Positions 1 to 8,290 of a stretch of DNA of 64,000 nt are shown piece after piece. A program made the position numbers and the translations under genes. Source of the stretch: Spirochaetaceae bacterium (lineage in GTDB: Bacteria; Spirochaetota; Spirochaetia; Treponematales; Treponemataceae); the NCBI GenBank assembly GCA_017614995.1, contig JAGAAX010000003.1, forward strand, positions 61,482 to 125,481. The letters run 5' to 3'. Under the pieces are notes generated by a model. That model was not told the DNA's origin and did no database searches. It saw nothing but the letters and a program-made list of their open reading frames with translations. Numbering within the stretch: the first letter of the stretch is position 1; every line of letters begins with the position of its first letter.

Positions 1-200
1 TTTGTTGTGAGCTGTCTGATGCTGCTTATGAATATTTCACGCTTGTTTCTGAAGTACAAGTAAAGAGTGGTACGCGTAATTCCGCATCTGTCTGCAATTT
101 TCTGAAAAGTTGCATCCTCATAGCCTTCGTCAACAAACACATCAAGGGCTTTGTCAAGAATAGTGTGTTTCCGTTTGTCATGTTCAACAATAATTGCCAT
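1..200 (-). CDS. TetR/AcrR-family regulator, N-terminal part
   Basis: The reading frame starts at ATG (complement 198-200) and runs off the left edge, leaving about 66 residues. They hold a typical TetR helix-turn-helix: an opening helix with LDKALDVFVDEGYEDAT, then FQKIADRCGITRTTLYLYF and NKREIF. In this family the N-terminal domain binds an operator and the missing C-terminal domain binds a ligand. The gene lies 15 bases after the stop of the methyltransferase upstream and is probably co-transcribed with it. The regulated target is not visible here. Confidence 0.85.
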   Translation of the reverse strand, partial: MAIIVEHDKRKHTILDKALDVFVDEGYEDATFQKIADRCGITRTTLYLYFRNKREIFISSIRQLTT

Positions 201-215
201 ATACTTTCTGCCTTT

Positions 216-1373
216 TTATAGATATGAATAAAAAACCGTATCAAGATTGCCGCATTTAAAATTTTTGGTTTTTGTGGCTTTCCGTCCGATTGCTTTTTCA
301 AAATTGGGGTGCGACGTAATAACGCCCATCTGCCAGCCTGGAAAAGACTGAAAAAGCAGAGACATATCTTTGTAAAGCTGCTCTGCTTCTGCACTTGTTC
401 CAAGACGCTCGCCGTAAGGCGGGTTTGCAATCAAAAGCCCCGACTCAAAAGGCGCAGCAATTGAATCAAAGCCTGCTTCTATAAAGTCCGGTCTTTGAAT
501 GCGCATGTCGCTGCCTATAAGCTGAAGGGCACGCCCTGCCGTAACACAGGCGTGCTCGGCATTTATTCTTGCCCTTTCAACTGCTTTAGGGTCAATGTCG
601 CTGCCGGTAATTCTTGCCGTACATTCGGGGCGGATTTTCTCTGCTTCGCTCTGCTTTATGCGCAGTGCGGCTTTTTCGTCATAAATTGCGAGATTTTCTA
701 GAGCAAAATGCCGCCCGAAACCGGGTGCAACATTGTATGCGTAAAGTGCTGCTTCTATAGGAAATGTACCTGAACCGCAGAAAGGATCGTGCAGCGGTGT
801 TTTGCGCCGCCAGCACATCTGCTGAAGCAGTGTAGCCGCCAGAGTTTCTCTTATAGGCGCGTCTCCGCCATGTGTGCGGTAGCCTCTTTTATTAAGCGGC
901 TCTCCGCTCAAGTCTAGAAGCACCTGTACGTTGTCGTTTTCAATATAAATGCGGACTGTGGCTTCTTCGCCGCTTTCCGGCAGAACAGATATATGCCATG
1001 TTTCGCCGAGTTTGGTGTAAACTGCTTTATGCGCCATCGACTGGATTGTATGTTCCGAAGAAAGCCTGCTTTTATGCGTGCGCACTTTATCAATTGTAAG
1101 ATGAACGTCTTTTTTGAAATAATCCTGCCAATTGACAGCTTTAATTCCGTCAAAAAGTGAATCAAAATTGTCAGCATGAAACGAAGCCAATTGCAGATAA
1201 ACCCTGTCAGCCGTGCGCAGACAGAGATTGGCTCTAAAAAGTGCGTCTGAATTATCTGAGGTAAAAACAACGCGGCCCGGTGCATTTGAAACAGGAGAAA
1301 ACCTGAGCTGTTTTAGCTCTAGTGAAAGTGTCTTTTCGGCACCAACTGCGCATAATGCCACCAATGTATACAT
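216..1373 (-). CDS. THUMP-domain class I RNA methyltransferase
   Basis: A 385-residue protein with an N-terminal ferredoxin-like/THUMP region (about residues 1-160) and a Rossmann methyltransferase domain (about 165-385). Visible motifs are DPFCGSG (about 196-202, SAM-binding motif I), SDID (about 258) and NPPYGER (about 317-323, the amino-group methylation motif IV). This architecture matches the RlmL N-terminal half/YpsC family, which makes N2-methylguanosine in 23S rRNA; the exact target base is inferred from the family. The start at 1373 has no Shine-Dalgarno, but a -10-like hexamer ends six bases upstream. TetR gene follows closely. Confidence 0.85.
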   Translation of the reverse strand: MYTLVALCAVGAEKTLSLELKQLRFSPVSNAPGRVVFTSDNSDALFRANLCLRTADRVYLQLASFHADNFDSLFDGIKAVNWQDYFKKDVHLTIDKVRTHKSRLSSEHTIQSMAHKAVYTKLGETWHISVLPESGEEATVRIYIENDNVQVLLDLSGEPLNKRGYRTHGGDAPIRETLAATLLQQMCWRRKTPLHDPFCGSGTFPIEAALYAYNVAPGFGRHFALENLAIYDEKAALRIKQSEAEKIRPECTARITGSDIDPKAVERARINAEHACVTAGRALQLIGSDMRIQRPDFIEAGFDSIAAPFESGLLIANPPYGERLGTSAEAEQLYKDMSLLFQSFPGWQMGVITSHPNFEKAIGRKATKTKNFKCGNLDTVFYSYL

Positions 1374-1379
1374 AGATTA

Positions 1380-1408
1380 AGAATAACATTTTTTTAAATA
1401 ATGTACAA
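1380..1408 (-). promoter_or_regulatory. Promoter of the THUMP methyltransferase, leaderless type
   Basis: Minus strand: TTGTAC (1403-1408), 17-base spacer, TATTCT (1380-1385), then six bases to the ATG. The -35 match is weak. No ribosome-binding site lies between the -10 and the start codon. Confidence 0.4.
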
Positions 1409-1496
1409 CAAAGATATTCAATTCACGTTCTGGTAGCAGGTATGATTCCTGACGGCCATTCTTATGCGGAATTAATGCGCATCGATTTAGAAATTT

Positions 1497-1525
1497 TTGA
1501 CATTTATGCTTCGCTTTGGTATACT
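1497..1525 (+). promoter_or_regulatory. Sigma70-type promoter of the esterase gene
   Basis: TTGACA (1497-1502), 17-base spacer, TATACT (1520-1525). The ATG at 1534 is eight bases after the -10, so the predicted transcript starts at or beside the start codon. No Shine-Dalgarno is present. Confidence 0.75.
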
Positions 1526-1533
1526 AAACCACT

Positions 1534-2460
1534 ATGCCGGCTGTTGACAGGCGTTCTGCGCTAAAAAAGTTAAAGTATTTAGTTTTTACCTCACGAACAG
1601 ATCTGACAAAATTCAGAAAACGAATAGAAGCTCAATTTGCACATGGAGTGTTGCCGAATTATGTAGACTGCCGCTCTGTCACTGTGCATGGTATTGCAAG
1701 CGATATGCTTATTCCGCAGATTTCATCTAACAGAAAGATGATTCTTTATGTTCACGGCGGATCTTTTATGGGCGGTTCAAGAGCCTCCTGGCGCAATTTC
1801 TGCGCGTCTTTGGCAAACGAAGCTTCTGCAAGGGTGCTTCTGCCTGATTTCAGACTTGCCCCAGAATACGCTTTTCCTGCCGCCATTGAGGATATTCTTG
1901 CCGTATATAAGCGCATGTGCGACCACCATGTTGATATCGTTTTTGCGGCAGACGGTTCTGGCGCGGCAATTGCGCTTGCGGCGGCTTTGAGCCTTCCTAA
2001 AGATATACGGAAATACTTTAAAGGCATGGTGCTTTTTTCGCCCTGGCTGGATCTTTCACCTGATTCGCTTATTTATTCAGTTAAGACAAAAGACCCGCTT
2101 TTTTCTCAAGACGCGCTGCGCTTTTGCGGAACGTACTACACTTACGAGGCAAATCTTGAAAATCCGCTGGTTTCGCCGTTAAGAGCAGATGCTTCGCATT
2201 TTGAGAACTTTCCGCCGGTTTATATTCAGGCAGGCTCGGACGAACTGATGGTTCCATGTATGAAAAAATTTGAAAGCAAGCTGAAAGAAGCCGACGTTGA
2301 GTGCACGCTTGAAATTTTTGACGGGCTTTTCCACTTTTTTCAGTTTGACCACGAGGACGTTCCGCAGACGCATCTTGCGGTGGAAAAAATCGGCAAGTTT
2401 ATAAAAAATCTCGGCAACCTTGAAAATGACGGTTTAGATGGAGACGATTTATGGAGTTAG
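1534..2460 (+). CDS. Alpha/beta-hydrolase, HSL-type esterase
   Basis: A 308-residue cytoplasmic hydrolase of the hormone-sensitive-lipase/BD-FAE type. The oxyanion-hole motif YVHGGSF is at about residues 73-79. The nucleophile elbow reads DGSGA (Ser142) rather than the usual GDSAG. The expected acid is in AGSDELM (Asp236) and the histidine in FDGLFHFF (His267), so the triad is complete. Such enzymes cut short-chain carboxylic esters; the natural substrate cannot be told. It starts an operon: its last 10 bases overlap the U32 gene. Confidence 0.85.
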   Translation: MPAVDRRSALKKLKYLVFTSRTDLTKFRKRIEAQFAHGVLPNYVDCRSVTVHGIASDMLIPQISSNRKMILYVHGGSFMGGSRASWRNFCASLANEASARVLLPDFRLAPEYAFPAAIEDILAVYKRMCDHHVDIVFAADGSGAAIALAAALSLPKDIRKYFKGMVLFSPWLDLSPDSLIYSVKTKDPLFSQDALRFCGTYYTYEANLENPLVSPLRADASHFENFPPVYIQAGSDELMVPCMKKFESKLKEADVECTLEIFDGLFHFFQFDHEDVPQTHLAVEKIGKFIKNLGNLENDGLDGDDLWS

Positions 2461-3845
2461 TCTCACCGGCTGGAAATATTGAAAAACTTCGCTATGCCTA
2501 CGAATACGGAGCTGATACGGCTTATATCGGCTTGAAGAAATTTTCGCTTCGGATAAAGGCAGACAATTTTTACGGCGACGAATACAACGAGATAAAGCGC
2601 CTCAAAGAAAAATACCCTGAAAAACGGCTTTTCTGCGCGCTGAACATTTCTTTTCATAATAAAGACATAGACAACTTCTTGGCGGAACTCGATTTTTTTA
2701 AGCAGTACCCGATTGACGCTTTTATCATTCAGGATATAGGCATGGTCAATATCTTGAAAAAGCACTTCCCGGACACGCACCTGCATTTAAGCACGCAGGC
2801 AAACTGCATAAACAGAGAAGCTGTAAAAATGTACCACGACTTAGGCTTTAAGCGCGTTGTTCTCGGCAGAGAAGCTTCGCTTAAAGAAATCCGCGAAATA
2901 AAAGACGCTGTGCCCGAAATGGAGCTTGAAGTTTTTGCGCATGGCGCGATGTGTGTCGCGTATTCGGGCAGATGCCTTTTAAGCGCGTACATGACCGGGC
3001 GCGGCGCAAATTCGGGCTTCTGCTCTCATGCCTGCCGCTGGGACTACAAAGTGCTTGAAGAGCGCGAACGCCCGGGCGAGTATTTTCCAATTTTTGAAGG
3101 CGAAGACTTTACGGCAGTGCTTTCGTCAAAAGATTTGTGCATGATTGACCACCTTGACGACATGAAAGCCGCCGGTGTTGATGCGCTGAAAATTGAAGGC
3201 AGAATGAAAAGCCTTTATTACGTTGCAATGGTCACAAGAGCCTACCGCAAGCAGATTGACGCGCTTGAAGGCAAAATCTCAGCCGAAGAAGCCGCGCCTT
3301 ATGTAGCCGAACTTTACAAGGCGGCGCACCGCGAATTTGCCACAGGCTTTTATTACAACAGAGCTGACGCGGATAAAACCACAAGCGGCGCTTCTGACAG
3401 CGAATACGAGCTTATGGGCACAATCGGCGCTTGTGCCGACAAAAACGAAGTTCTCTCTCTTGCTTCTAAGAACCGCGCCGCAGAAGAAAAAGCTTTTGCA
3501 GAGATGCACCCGCAGAAAAAGGCGGCAGTGCTTGAAGCTAGAAAGCAGCAGAATGACAACCACATTTATGCAGAGGACAAGCCCGGCTGGCAGTTTTTCA
3601 CCTATAACTCGATGAACAAGCTTGATGCCGGTACACCGCTAGAATTTGTCGGTCCTGACGTAACGGCTCTGCCAGATTCAGACTATCAGTTTGTTGACCC
3701 GAAAACCGGCATGATACGCGACTGGATTAGTCATGGGCACGAGTGCCTTATCTACACCTCAAAGCCTATAAAGCCTGACTATATTGTGCGTGCAAAATCT
3801 ACAGAACCTGCGCCTTTAGAGCGCTATCCTAACTTGAAAAAATGA
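2451..3845 (+). CDS. U32 peptidase-family protein (TrhP/RlhA-like)
   Basis: A 464-residue protein that opens with the U32 signature LVSPAGNIEKLRYAYEYGAD. The middle holds HLSTQANCIN, FAHGAMCVAYSGRC and the cysteine-rich GFCSHACRW, whose cysteines bind an iron-sulfur cluster in the family. Characterised bacterial members (TrhP/YegQ, RlhA) take part in prephenate-dependent hydroxylation of tRNA uridine-34 or of 23S rRNA cytidine; others were called collagenases. Length fits TrhP best. The start is the ATG at 2451 inside the esterase gene, preceded by GGAGACGATTT. The stop overlaps the next gene in ATGA. Confidence 0.85.
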   Translation: MELVSPAGNIEKLRYAYEYGADTAYIGLKKFSLRIKADNFYGDEYNEIKRLKEKYPEKRLFCALNISFHNKDIDNFLAELDFFKQYPIDAFIIQDIGMVNILKKHFPDTHLHLSTQANCINREAVKMYHDLGFKRVVLGREASLKEIREIKDAVPEMELEVFAHGAMCVAYSGRCLLSAYMTGRGANSGFCSHACRWDYKVLEERERPGEYFPIFEGEDFTAVLSSKDLCMIDHLDDMKAAGVDALKIEGRMKSLYYVAMVTRAYRKQIDALEGKISAEEAAPYVAELYKAAHREFATGFYYNRADADKTTSGASDSEYELMGTIGACADKNEVLSLASKNRAAEEKAFAEMHPQKKAAVLEARKQQNDNHIYAEDKPGWQFFTYNSMNKLDAGTPLEFVGPDVTALPDSDYQFVDPKTGMIRDWISHGHECLIYTSKPIKPDYIVRAKSTEPAPLERYPNLKK

Positions 3846-4588
3846 AACTGCGGTTTTTGGGCAAATTCACTTCTTTTATGCTGAACCTGCTGAACGCACT
3901 GCGGAAAGCTTTTGCAGACAAAAAGCGGTTTGCGCTCTTTGCCTTGCTGTGCTTTGCAGCCGTTTTTTTGTTTTCAGCTTTTATAAATATTTACATGGTT
4001 CTTTCAACAAAAAAGTATATCTATGCACAGAAAGAGCTTGTGCCTTCAAAAACGGCTGTGATTGTGCCCGGCGCAAAAGTCTATCAGGGCGGCTGGTTGT
4101 CTACTGCTTTTAAAGACCGAATTGTAAGCGGTACTGAGCTTTTGAATACAGGCAGGGCAGAGAAGATTCTGCTTTCCGGCGACCATGGGCGCAAAACTTA
4201 TGATGAAGTAAATACAGGCAGAAACTATATTCTGAATAATTATCCGCAGATTGCGCATGAAGATATTTTTATGGATCACGCCGGTTTCAGCACTTACGAG
4301 ACTATGTACAGGGCAAAGGCTGTTTTTTGTGTGGAAGATGCCGTAATTGTTACGCAGAAATTCCACTTAGCACGGTCTGTGTACATAGCCCGAAAGCTCG
4401 GCATTGACGCAGCCGGCTATGAAGCAGTGGAATCTGTCGGCTTTAGAAAGCGAATACGCATGTCATGGGCTTTGCGCGAATATCTTGCGCGCGTCAAAGC
4501 CTTTTTTGCTGTGGCTTTCCGCGTAAAGCCCACCTACCTCGGCGGGCAAATCCCAATAACCGGCGACGGCACAAAATCTTGGGATTAA
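3842..4588 (+). CDS. SanA/YdcF-family (DUF218) membrane protein
   Basis: A 248-residue protein with one N-terminal membrane segment (about residues 30-52, FALFALLCFAAVFLFSAFI) and an extracytoplasmic DUF218 domain. Motifs are AVIVPGAKV, KILLSGDHG, STYETMYRAK and VIVTQKFHLARS, matching SanA of E. coli, which affects vancomycin sensitivity and envelope permeability. The biochemical activity of the family is poorly known. It overlaps the U32 gene by four bases (ATGA), so translation is probably coupled. The gene ends an operon that converges on the CE2 esterase gene. Confidence 0.85.
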   Translation: MKLRFLGKFTSFMLNLLNALRKAFADKKRFALFALLCFAAVFLFSAFINIYMVLSTKKYIYAQKELVPSKTAVIVPGAKVYQGGWLSTAFKDRIVSGTELLNTGRAEKILLSGDHGRKTYDEVNTGRNYILNNYPQIAHEDIFMDHAGFSTYETMYRAKAVFCVEDAVIVTQKFHLARSVYIARKLGIDAAGYEAVESVGFRKRIRMSWALREYLARVKAFFAVAFRVKPTYLGGQIPITGDGTKSWD

Positions 4589-4641
4589 TCTATCATTTTC
4601 GCTCATTTCGGCTGCGCTCAATGACCGGATGACTGCTATGC

Positions 4642-5751
4642 TCAATGGCCGGAGTGCTTGATATGCTCCACAAGCTTTTGCGCCATCTTTTGGTGCGTTT
4701 TCGCGCTTGGGTGCCAGTCTGCGCCGATTCCGTCCGCCTCGTCCTGTACATCAAATTTCAGCACAGAAACCGAAGCTTTGGGGAAATCAACCTTAAAAAG
4801 CAAAACCGCTTTTTCGACGGCAGCGCATAAGTCCTGCCCCATAACGCCAAGACACGCAACTATGCAGGCTTCAGGCGATGCCCGGTGCACAGTCTCCAAA
4901 AATTGGCGGTAACCGCTTATAAAAGCTGAAACGCGCTCGTCTTTTTGGCGCGTAAAGCTCTGGTCGTTTGTTCCAAGATTTATGACAATTACATCCGGCT
5001 TAAATTTGTCCGCGTTCCAGACTTCAGGCTCTAGCTTCAGCCTAAGCGAAAGCGATTTGTCGGTATACGGAAAAAGAAGCGGCATTAAAATCTCTGTTTT
5101 GGCGGCGTCCTCTTCGGGCGGCACATAGCATGTGGTAATTCCGATGCCGCTCCAGCTTACCATCTGGAATTCTGCACCAAGTTCTTTTGCCGTCAAAAAT
5201 GCGAACGATTTGTCGGCTCGTTCCTGCTCTGTTGTGAACACGTCTTTTTCAAACACGCCGTCAATTCCGTAGCCGCATGTAATCGAGTCGCCTATAAACT
5301 GAAGCTTCGCATGACATAGTTTTTTGCCTTGCGCCGCGCTTTTTAGAAGTGTGCCGGCAATCTTTAAGCCGCAAAAACCGGCGCACGCAAATGCCGCTTC
5401 GCTCAGCTTTAGCACCCTGACATGCACTGTTTTTGGTGTTTTGCTCTCAAAAATTGTGTAGTCCGCTGTATTTTTGTTCAGCAGAATGTGCTTGTCTGGC
5501 TCGCTTTTAAAGTCGTTCCAAAAATCAAGCGGCTTTTTTGCAGTGTTTTCGTCAAGCTCAGAAACATACACGCCGAGCCAGCATTTTGTGTCACTCTGCC
5601 AAACTTCCGGGTCAGAACAGAATTTGCAGACAGCCTTTGTTCCCGTAAAGGCAAATTCAAACCCCGATGCCGAATAATCAAAGTAACGCACACCGTCTAC
5701 GTCTATTGTTCTGCCAAACCAAATCAGCGAATCTTTTGAAATATCTGTCAT
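4642..5751 (-). CDS. CE2-type SGNH/GDSL carbohydrate esterase
   Basis: A 369-residue two-domain esterase. The N-terminal beta-sandwich (about 1-140) resembles the jelly-roll of carbohydrate esterase family 2. The C-terminal SGNH hydrolase has block I in FIGDSITCGYG (nucleophile Ser156), block III in NLGTNDQS (about 270) and the Asp/His pair in DWHPS (about 343). CE2 enzymes remove acetyl groups from plant polysaccharides. No signal peptide is seen, so it would act inside the cell, perhaps on imported oligosaccharides. It is a single gene, convergent with the operon at 1534-4588 and divergent from mntA. Confidence 0.8.
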   Translation of the reverse strand: MTDISKDSLIWFGRTIDVDGVRYFDYSASGFEFAFTGTKAVCKFCSDPEVWQSDTKCWLGVYVSELDENTAKKPLDFWNDFKSEPDKHILLNKNTADYTIFESKTPKTVHVRVLKLSEAAFACAGFCGLKIAGTLLKSAAQGKKLCHAKLQFIGDSITCGYGIDGVFEKDVFTTEQERADKSFAFLTAKELGAEFQMVSWSGIGITTCYVPPEEDAAKTEILMPLLFPYTDKSLSLRLKLEPEVWNADKFKPDVIVINLGTNDQSFTRQKDERVSAFISGYRQFLETVHRASPEACIVACLGVMGQDLCAAVEKAVLLFKVDFPKASVSVLKFDVQDEADGIGADWHPSAKTHQKMAQKLVEHIKHSGH

Positions 5752-5781
5752 GTATATAAGTTTATCAACAAATTCAAGTTT

Positions 5782-5811
5782 TTGACAGCCGTTTAAGCTC
5801 TATGCTATAGT
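5782..5811 (+). promoter_or_regulatory. Promoter of the MntA/HepT operon
   Basis: TTGACA (5782-5787), 18-base spacer, TATAGT (5806-5811). The ATG of the antitoxin is six bases after the -10, with no Shine-Dalgarno, so a leaderless transcript is expected. Confidence 0.75.
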
Positions 5812-5817
5812 ATAAAT

Positions 5818-6090
5818 ATGAATGCAGCAAAACTTTCAGAAGCAGCTAGAATTCTCAAAAATGCAGGATGTTCCGAAGTATACCTTTTTGGTTCTCAGGC
5901 GACAGGTCGTGCCAATGTAAATTCTGACATAGATTTAGGTGTGCGCGGATTGTCTTCTGCTTCAATTTTTGGCTTGCATTACGATTTGGAGCAGGCATTA
6001 AGAACAAAAGTTGATTTGGTAGATTTTGACTATCAAAAAGATTTTTTCGATTTGCTTAAACGTATCGGAGAACTAAAAAAGATTGGATAA
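5818..6090 (+). CDS. MntA-like nucleotidyltransferase antitoxin
   Basis: A 90-residue minimal nucleotidyltransferase (MNT) with the exact GS-X10-DXD motif (GSQATGRANVNSDID, about residues 24-38). In characterised MntA/HepT systems this enzyme transfers AMP from ATP to a tyrosine of the HEPN partner and so neutralises it. The downstream HEPN gene starts inside its 3' end (8-base overlap). The pair sits alone between the CE2 esterase and rel genes, as expected for a toxin-antitoxin module. Function is inferred from the motif and the pairing. Confidence 0.85.
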   Translation: MNAAKLSEAARILKNAGCSEVYLFGSQATGRANVNSDIDLGVRGLSSASIFGLHYDLEQALRTKVDLVDFDYQKDFFDLLKRIGELKKIG

Positions 6091-6529
6091 AACGACACAA
6101 GCAAAAATTGTTCTTGAAATTTCAAAGATAGATACGCTCATTGAAAAATCTGGTGTGTTGCTTTCAAAGTGCAAGATTGAAATCCCTGATTTTATCGAAT
6201 TAAATGCGATAGCTTCGATTCTTCATTCTTATTATTGCGGTATAGAAAGCATCTTTAATATGATTTATAAAGCCTCTTACGGCAAAACTCTAACTGGCAA
6301 TATGTGGCACAGTGATTTATTTACAGATATGTTTGCAAAAACAGATAAACACAACGCTGTTTTGCCGCAAGAACTTTTTGTTCCGCTGAAAGAATATCTT
6401 GGATTTCGCCATGTTTTCAGACATTCTTACGGATATGAACTTGACTGGACAAAACTTGCACCTCTTTTTTCAAATCTTTCAGAAAATTGGAATCTTGTAA
6501 AACTCAATATTGAGCATTTCATAAGTTAA
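6083..6529 (+). CDS. HepT-like HEPN toxin
   Basis: A 148-residue all-helical protein starting at TTG (6083), eight bases before the antitoxin ends, so translation is coupled. The HEPN active site RX4HXY is present as RHVFRHSY (about residues 112-119): the Arg and His form the RNase centre, and the Tyr is the AMP acceptor in the HepT family. Known HepT proteins are RNases or mRNA interferases. The gene converges on rel with only 16 bases between stops. No TA operator was found beyond the shared promoter. Confidence 0.8.
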   Translation: MDKTTQAKIVLEISKIDTLIEKSGVLLSKCKIEIPDFIELNAIASILHSYYCGIESIFNMIYKASYGKTLTGNMWHSDLFTDMFAKTDKHNAVLPQELFVPLKEYLGFRHVFRHSYGYELDWTKLAPLFSNLSENWNLVKLNIEHFIS

Positions 6530-6545
6530 AATCCATTATGAAATG

Positions 6546-8156
6546 CTATTTCTTTTCAGTGTCGTCCCATTCGATTTGAACGAGGCGCTCTTCTATGTTT
6601 GGAATACGCCAGACGTTGCGGCAGTCTTCGCGGTGGACGATGATGCCGCGGCCGCGCGAAACGTAGCCCACAACGTCGTCGCCGAATTTTGGTGTGCAGC
6701 AGCCTGCGAGGCTGAACAGAAAATTCGAGGTGTCGCCGATGCGGATGCGCGCCGTCATTGTTTTGTGTACAAGCGCTGCCTGACCGTCTTCCTGTGTCTG
6801 GTCTGCTTTCTTCGTCGGATGATTGTGGTGGCTGAAAGCCGGCTGCTCAACGGTGGCTTCGTCCTCAGTCTTCGGTACAGCCGTAAAAGTCGGGTCATTC
6901 ACGTTAAGATAAGCGCGTATTTTTGCCCTTGCTTTTGCGGTCTTTACCATATTCAGTTGGTTTACAGTCGGGTGCGCAGACGGGCTTGTCAAAACTTCGA
7001 TTGTCTGCGTGTTCTCAAGCGGTGTGCCGAGCGCGATAATCTGACCGTCAGCCTTTGCGCCTGTAATTTTTTCGCCTATAGCTGAATGAATGGCGTAAGC
7101 AAAATCAATTGCGCAAGAACCTGCCGGAAGCTCGATTACATCGCCGTTTGGCGTAAAGACAAAGACAGAGTTGCCCAAAAGCTCGCCCTTAATAGCCGCA
7201 AAGAATTCGCGCTGGGTATCTTCCGCTGTGTCTTGAGTAGCCGCCTTTGCAAGCGTCTTCATCTTGTTGACGACATCTACACCGGAAGCAGAGACAGAAT
7301 CTTTGTTTGTGCCTTTCTTGTAAAGCCAGTGGCTTGCAACGCCGTTTTCGGCCATTTCGTGCATACTGAAAGTTCTAATCTGAATTTCAAGCGGCTTGCC
7401 GTTACATTCAACTGTTGTGTGCAAAGACTGGTAGCCGTTGCTTTTCGGGTTCGCAATATAATCTTTGAATCTGCCGTCAACCGGTTTCCACAAATTGTGT
7501 ACAAGACCGACGAGCGTATAGCACTGGACGGTGTTGCTGCACAAAATTCTTATTGCAAGCAAATCGAACAGCTCGTCTGCGCTTTTGTTGCGTTTGCGCA
7601 TTTTCTGATAAATTGAATAAAAGTGCTTTGCCCTGCCTTTGACAACGACATCGATTCCGGCTTTTTTGGCTTCTTCTTCAATTTTAGAAACTGCCATGCT
7701 TATATAGCCTGCACGCTCGTCTTTTTTTAGCGCGACAATCTTTTTGATTTGAGCAAAAGTATCTGGATTTGAAAATTTCAGGCTTAAATCCTCAAGCTCG
7801 TCTTTTACTGAAGAAATACCGAGTCTGTTTGCAATCGGTGCCCAAATTCCAATGGCCTCATAAGCGGTTTTGCGCTGTTTTTCAGTGTCAACGCCTTTGA
7901 GGTTTCTCATTCGGTCAAGTTTGTCGGCAAGCTTTAAAATGATTGTTCTTATATCATTTACAAGCGCAAAAATCATTTTGCGGATGGAATCTGCCTGCTG
8001 CTGTGTCTTACACTTCATTGTAAGCTTAGAAATTACGGCTGATTCGTCGAGAAGCAGAAGCACAGTCTTTCCGAATTTTTTCTCGATTTCGGCGCGCTCT
8101 TTTTCGTCAAATTTGATGTTATGCAGAAGTCCGGCAACGCATGTCGGGCTGTCCAT
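6546..8156 (-). CDS. Rel/SpoT-family (p)ppGpp synthetase, hydrolase centre degenerate
   Basis: A RelA/SpoT homologue of 536 residues from the first ATG. The same frame is open to 8336 and its translation there (for example EISHQLRVADILLQLN) aligns with the Rel HD domain, so the real protein is up to 59 residues longer, with no ATG, GTG or TTG available. The synthetase domain looks intact (RFKDYIANPKSNGYQSLHTT, EIQIRTFSMHEMAE). A TGS domain (VFVFTPNGDVIELP) and the cysteine motif AGCCTPKFGDDVVGY follow; the ACT domain is missing. The hydrolase motif HDxxED reads HNIKFD, so the enzyme is probably synthetase-only. It is last in the prfA-prmC operon and overlaps the prmC end. Confidence 0.85.
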   Translation of the reverse strand: MDSPTCVAGLLHNIKFDEKERAEIEKKFGKTVLLLLDESAVISKLTMKCKTQQQADSIRKMIFALVNDIRTIILKLADKLDRMRNLKGVDTEKQRKTAYEAIGIWAPIANRLGISSVKDELEDLSLKFSNPDTFAQIKKIVALKKDERAGYISMAVSKIEEEAKKAGIDVVVKGRAKHFYSIYQKMRKRNKSADELFDLLAIRILCSNTVQCYTLVGLVHNLWKPVDGRFKDYIANPKSNGYQSLHTTVECNGKPLEIQIRTFSMHEMAENGVASHWLYKKGTNKDSVSASGVDVVNKMKTLAKAATQDTAEDTQREFFAAIKGELLGNSVFVFTPNGDVIELPAGSCAIDFAYAIHSAIGEKITGAKADGQIIALGTPLENTQTIEVLTSPSAHPTVNQLNMVKTAKARAKIRAYLNVNDPTFTAVPKTEDEATVEQPAFSHHNHPTKKADQTQEDGQAALVHKTMTARIRIGDTSNFLFSLAGCCTPKFGDDVVGYVSRGRGIIVHREDCRNVWRIPNIEERLVQIEWDDTEKK

Positions 8157-8290
8157 GTTAAGCTGAAGCAGAATGTCAGCAACTCTAAGCTGGTGAGAAA
8201 TTTCAGTATTTGCTTTTTTTTCGTCAGGTAGCGATTCCAGAAAAGAAGCAGCTTCTTTTATTGCAAGAAGTGCAGCTTCTTTCCGTTCGT

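Noticed and set aside
26..430. 134-residue frame on the minus strand
   Set aside because: It overlaps both the TetR fragment and the end of the THUMP methyltransferase in other frames, and those two have clear family motifs.
6543..7085. 180-residue frame antisense to rel
   Set aside because: The sense strand encodes the TGS and cysteine-motif regions of Rel; the antisense product is cysteine- and valine-rich with no family match.
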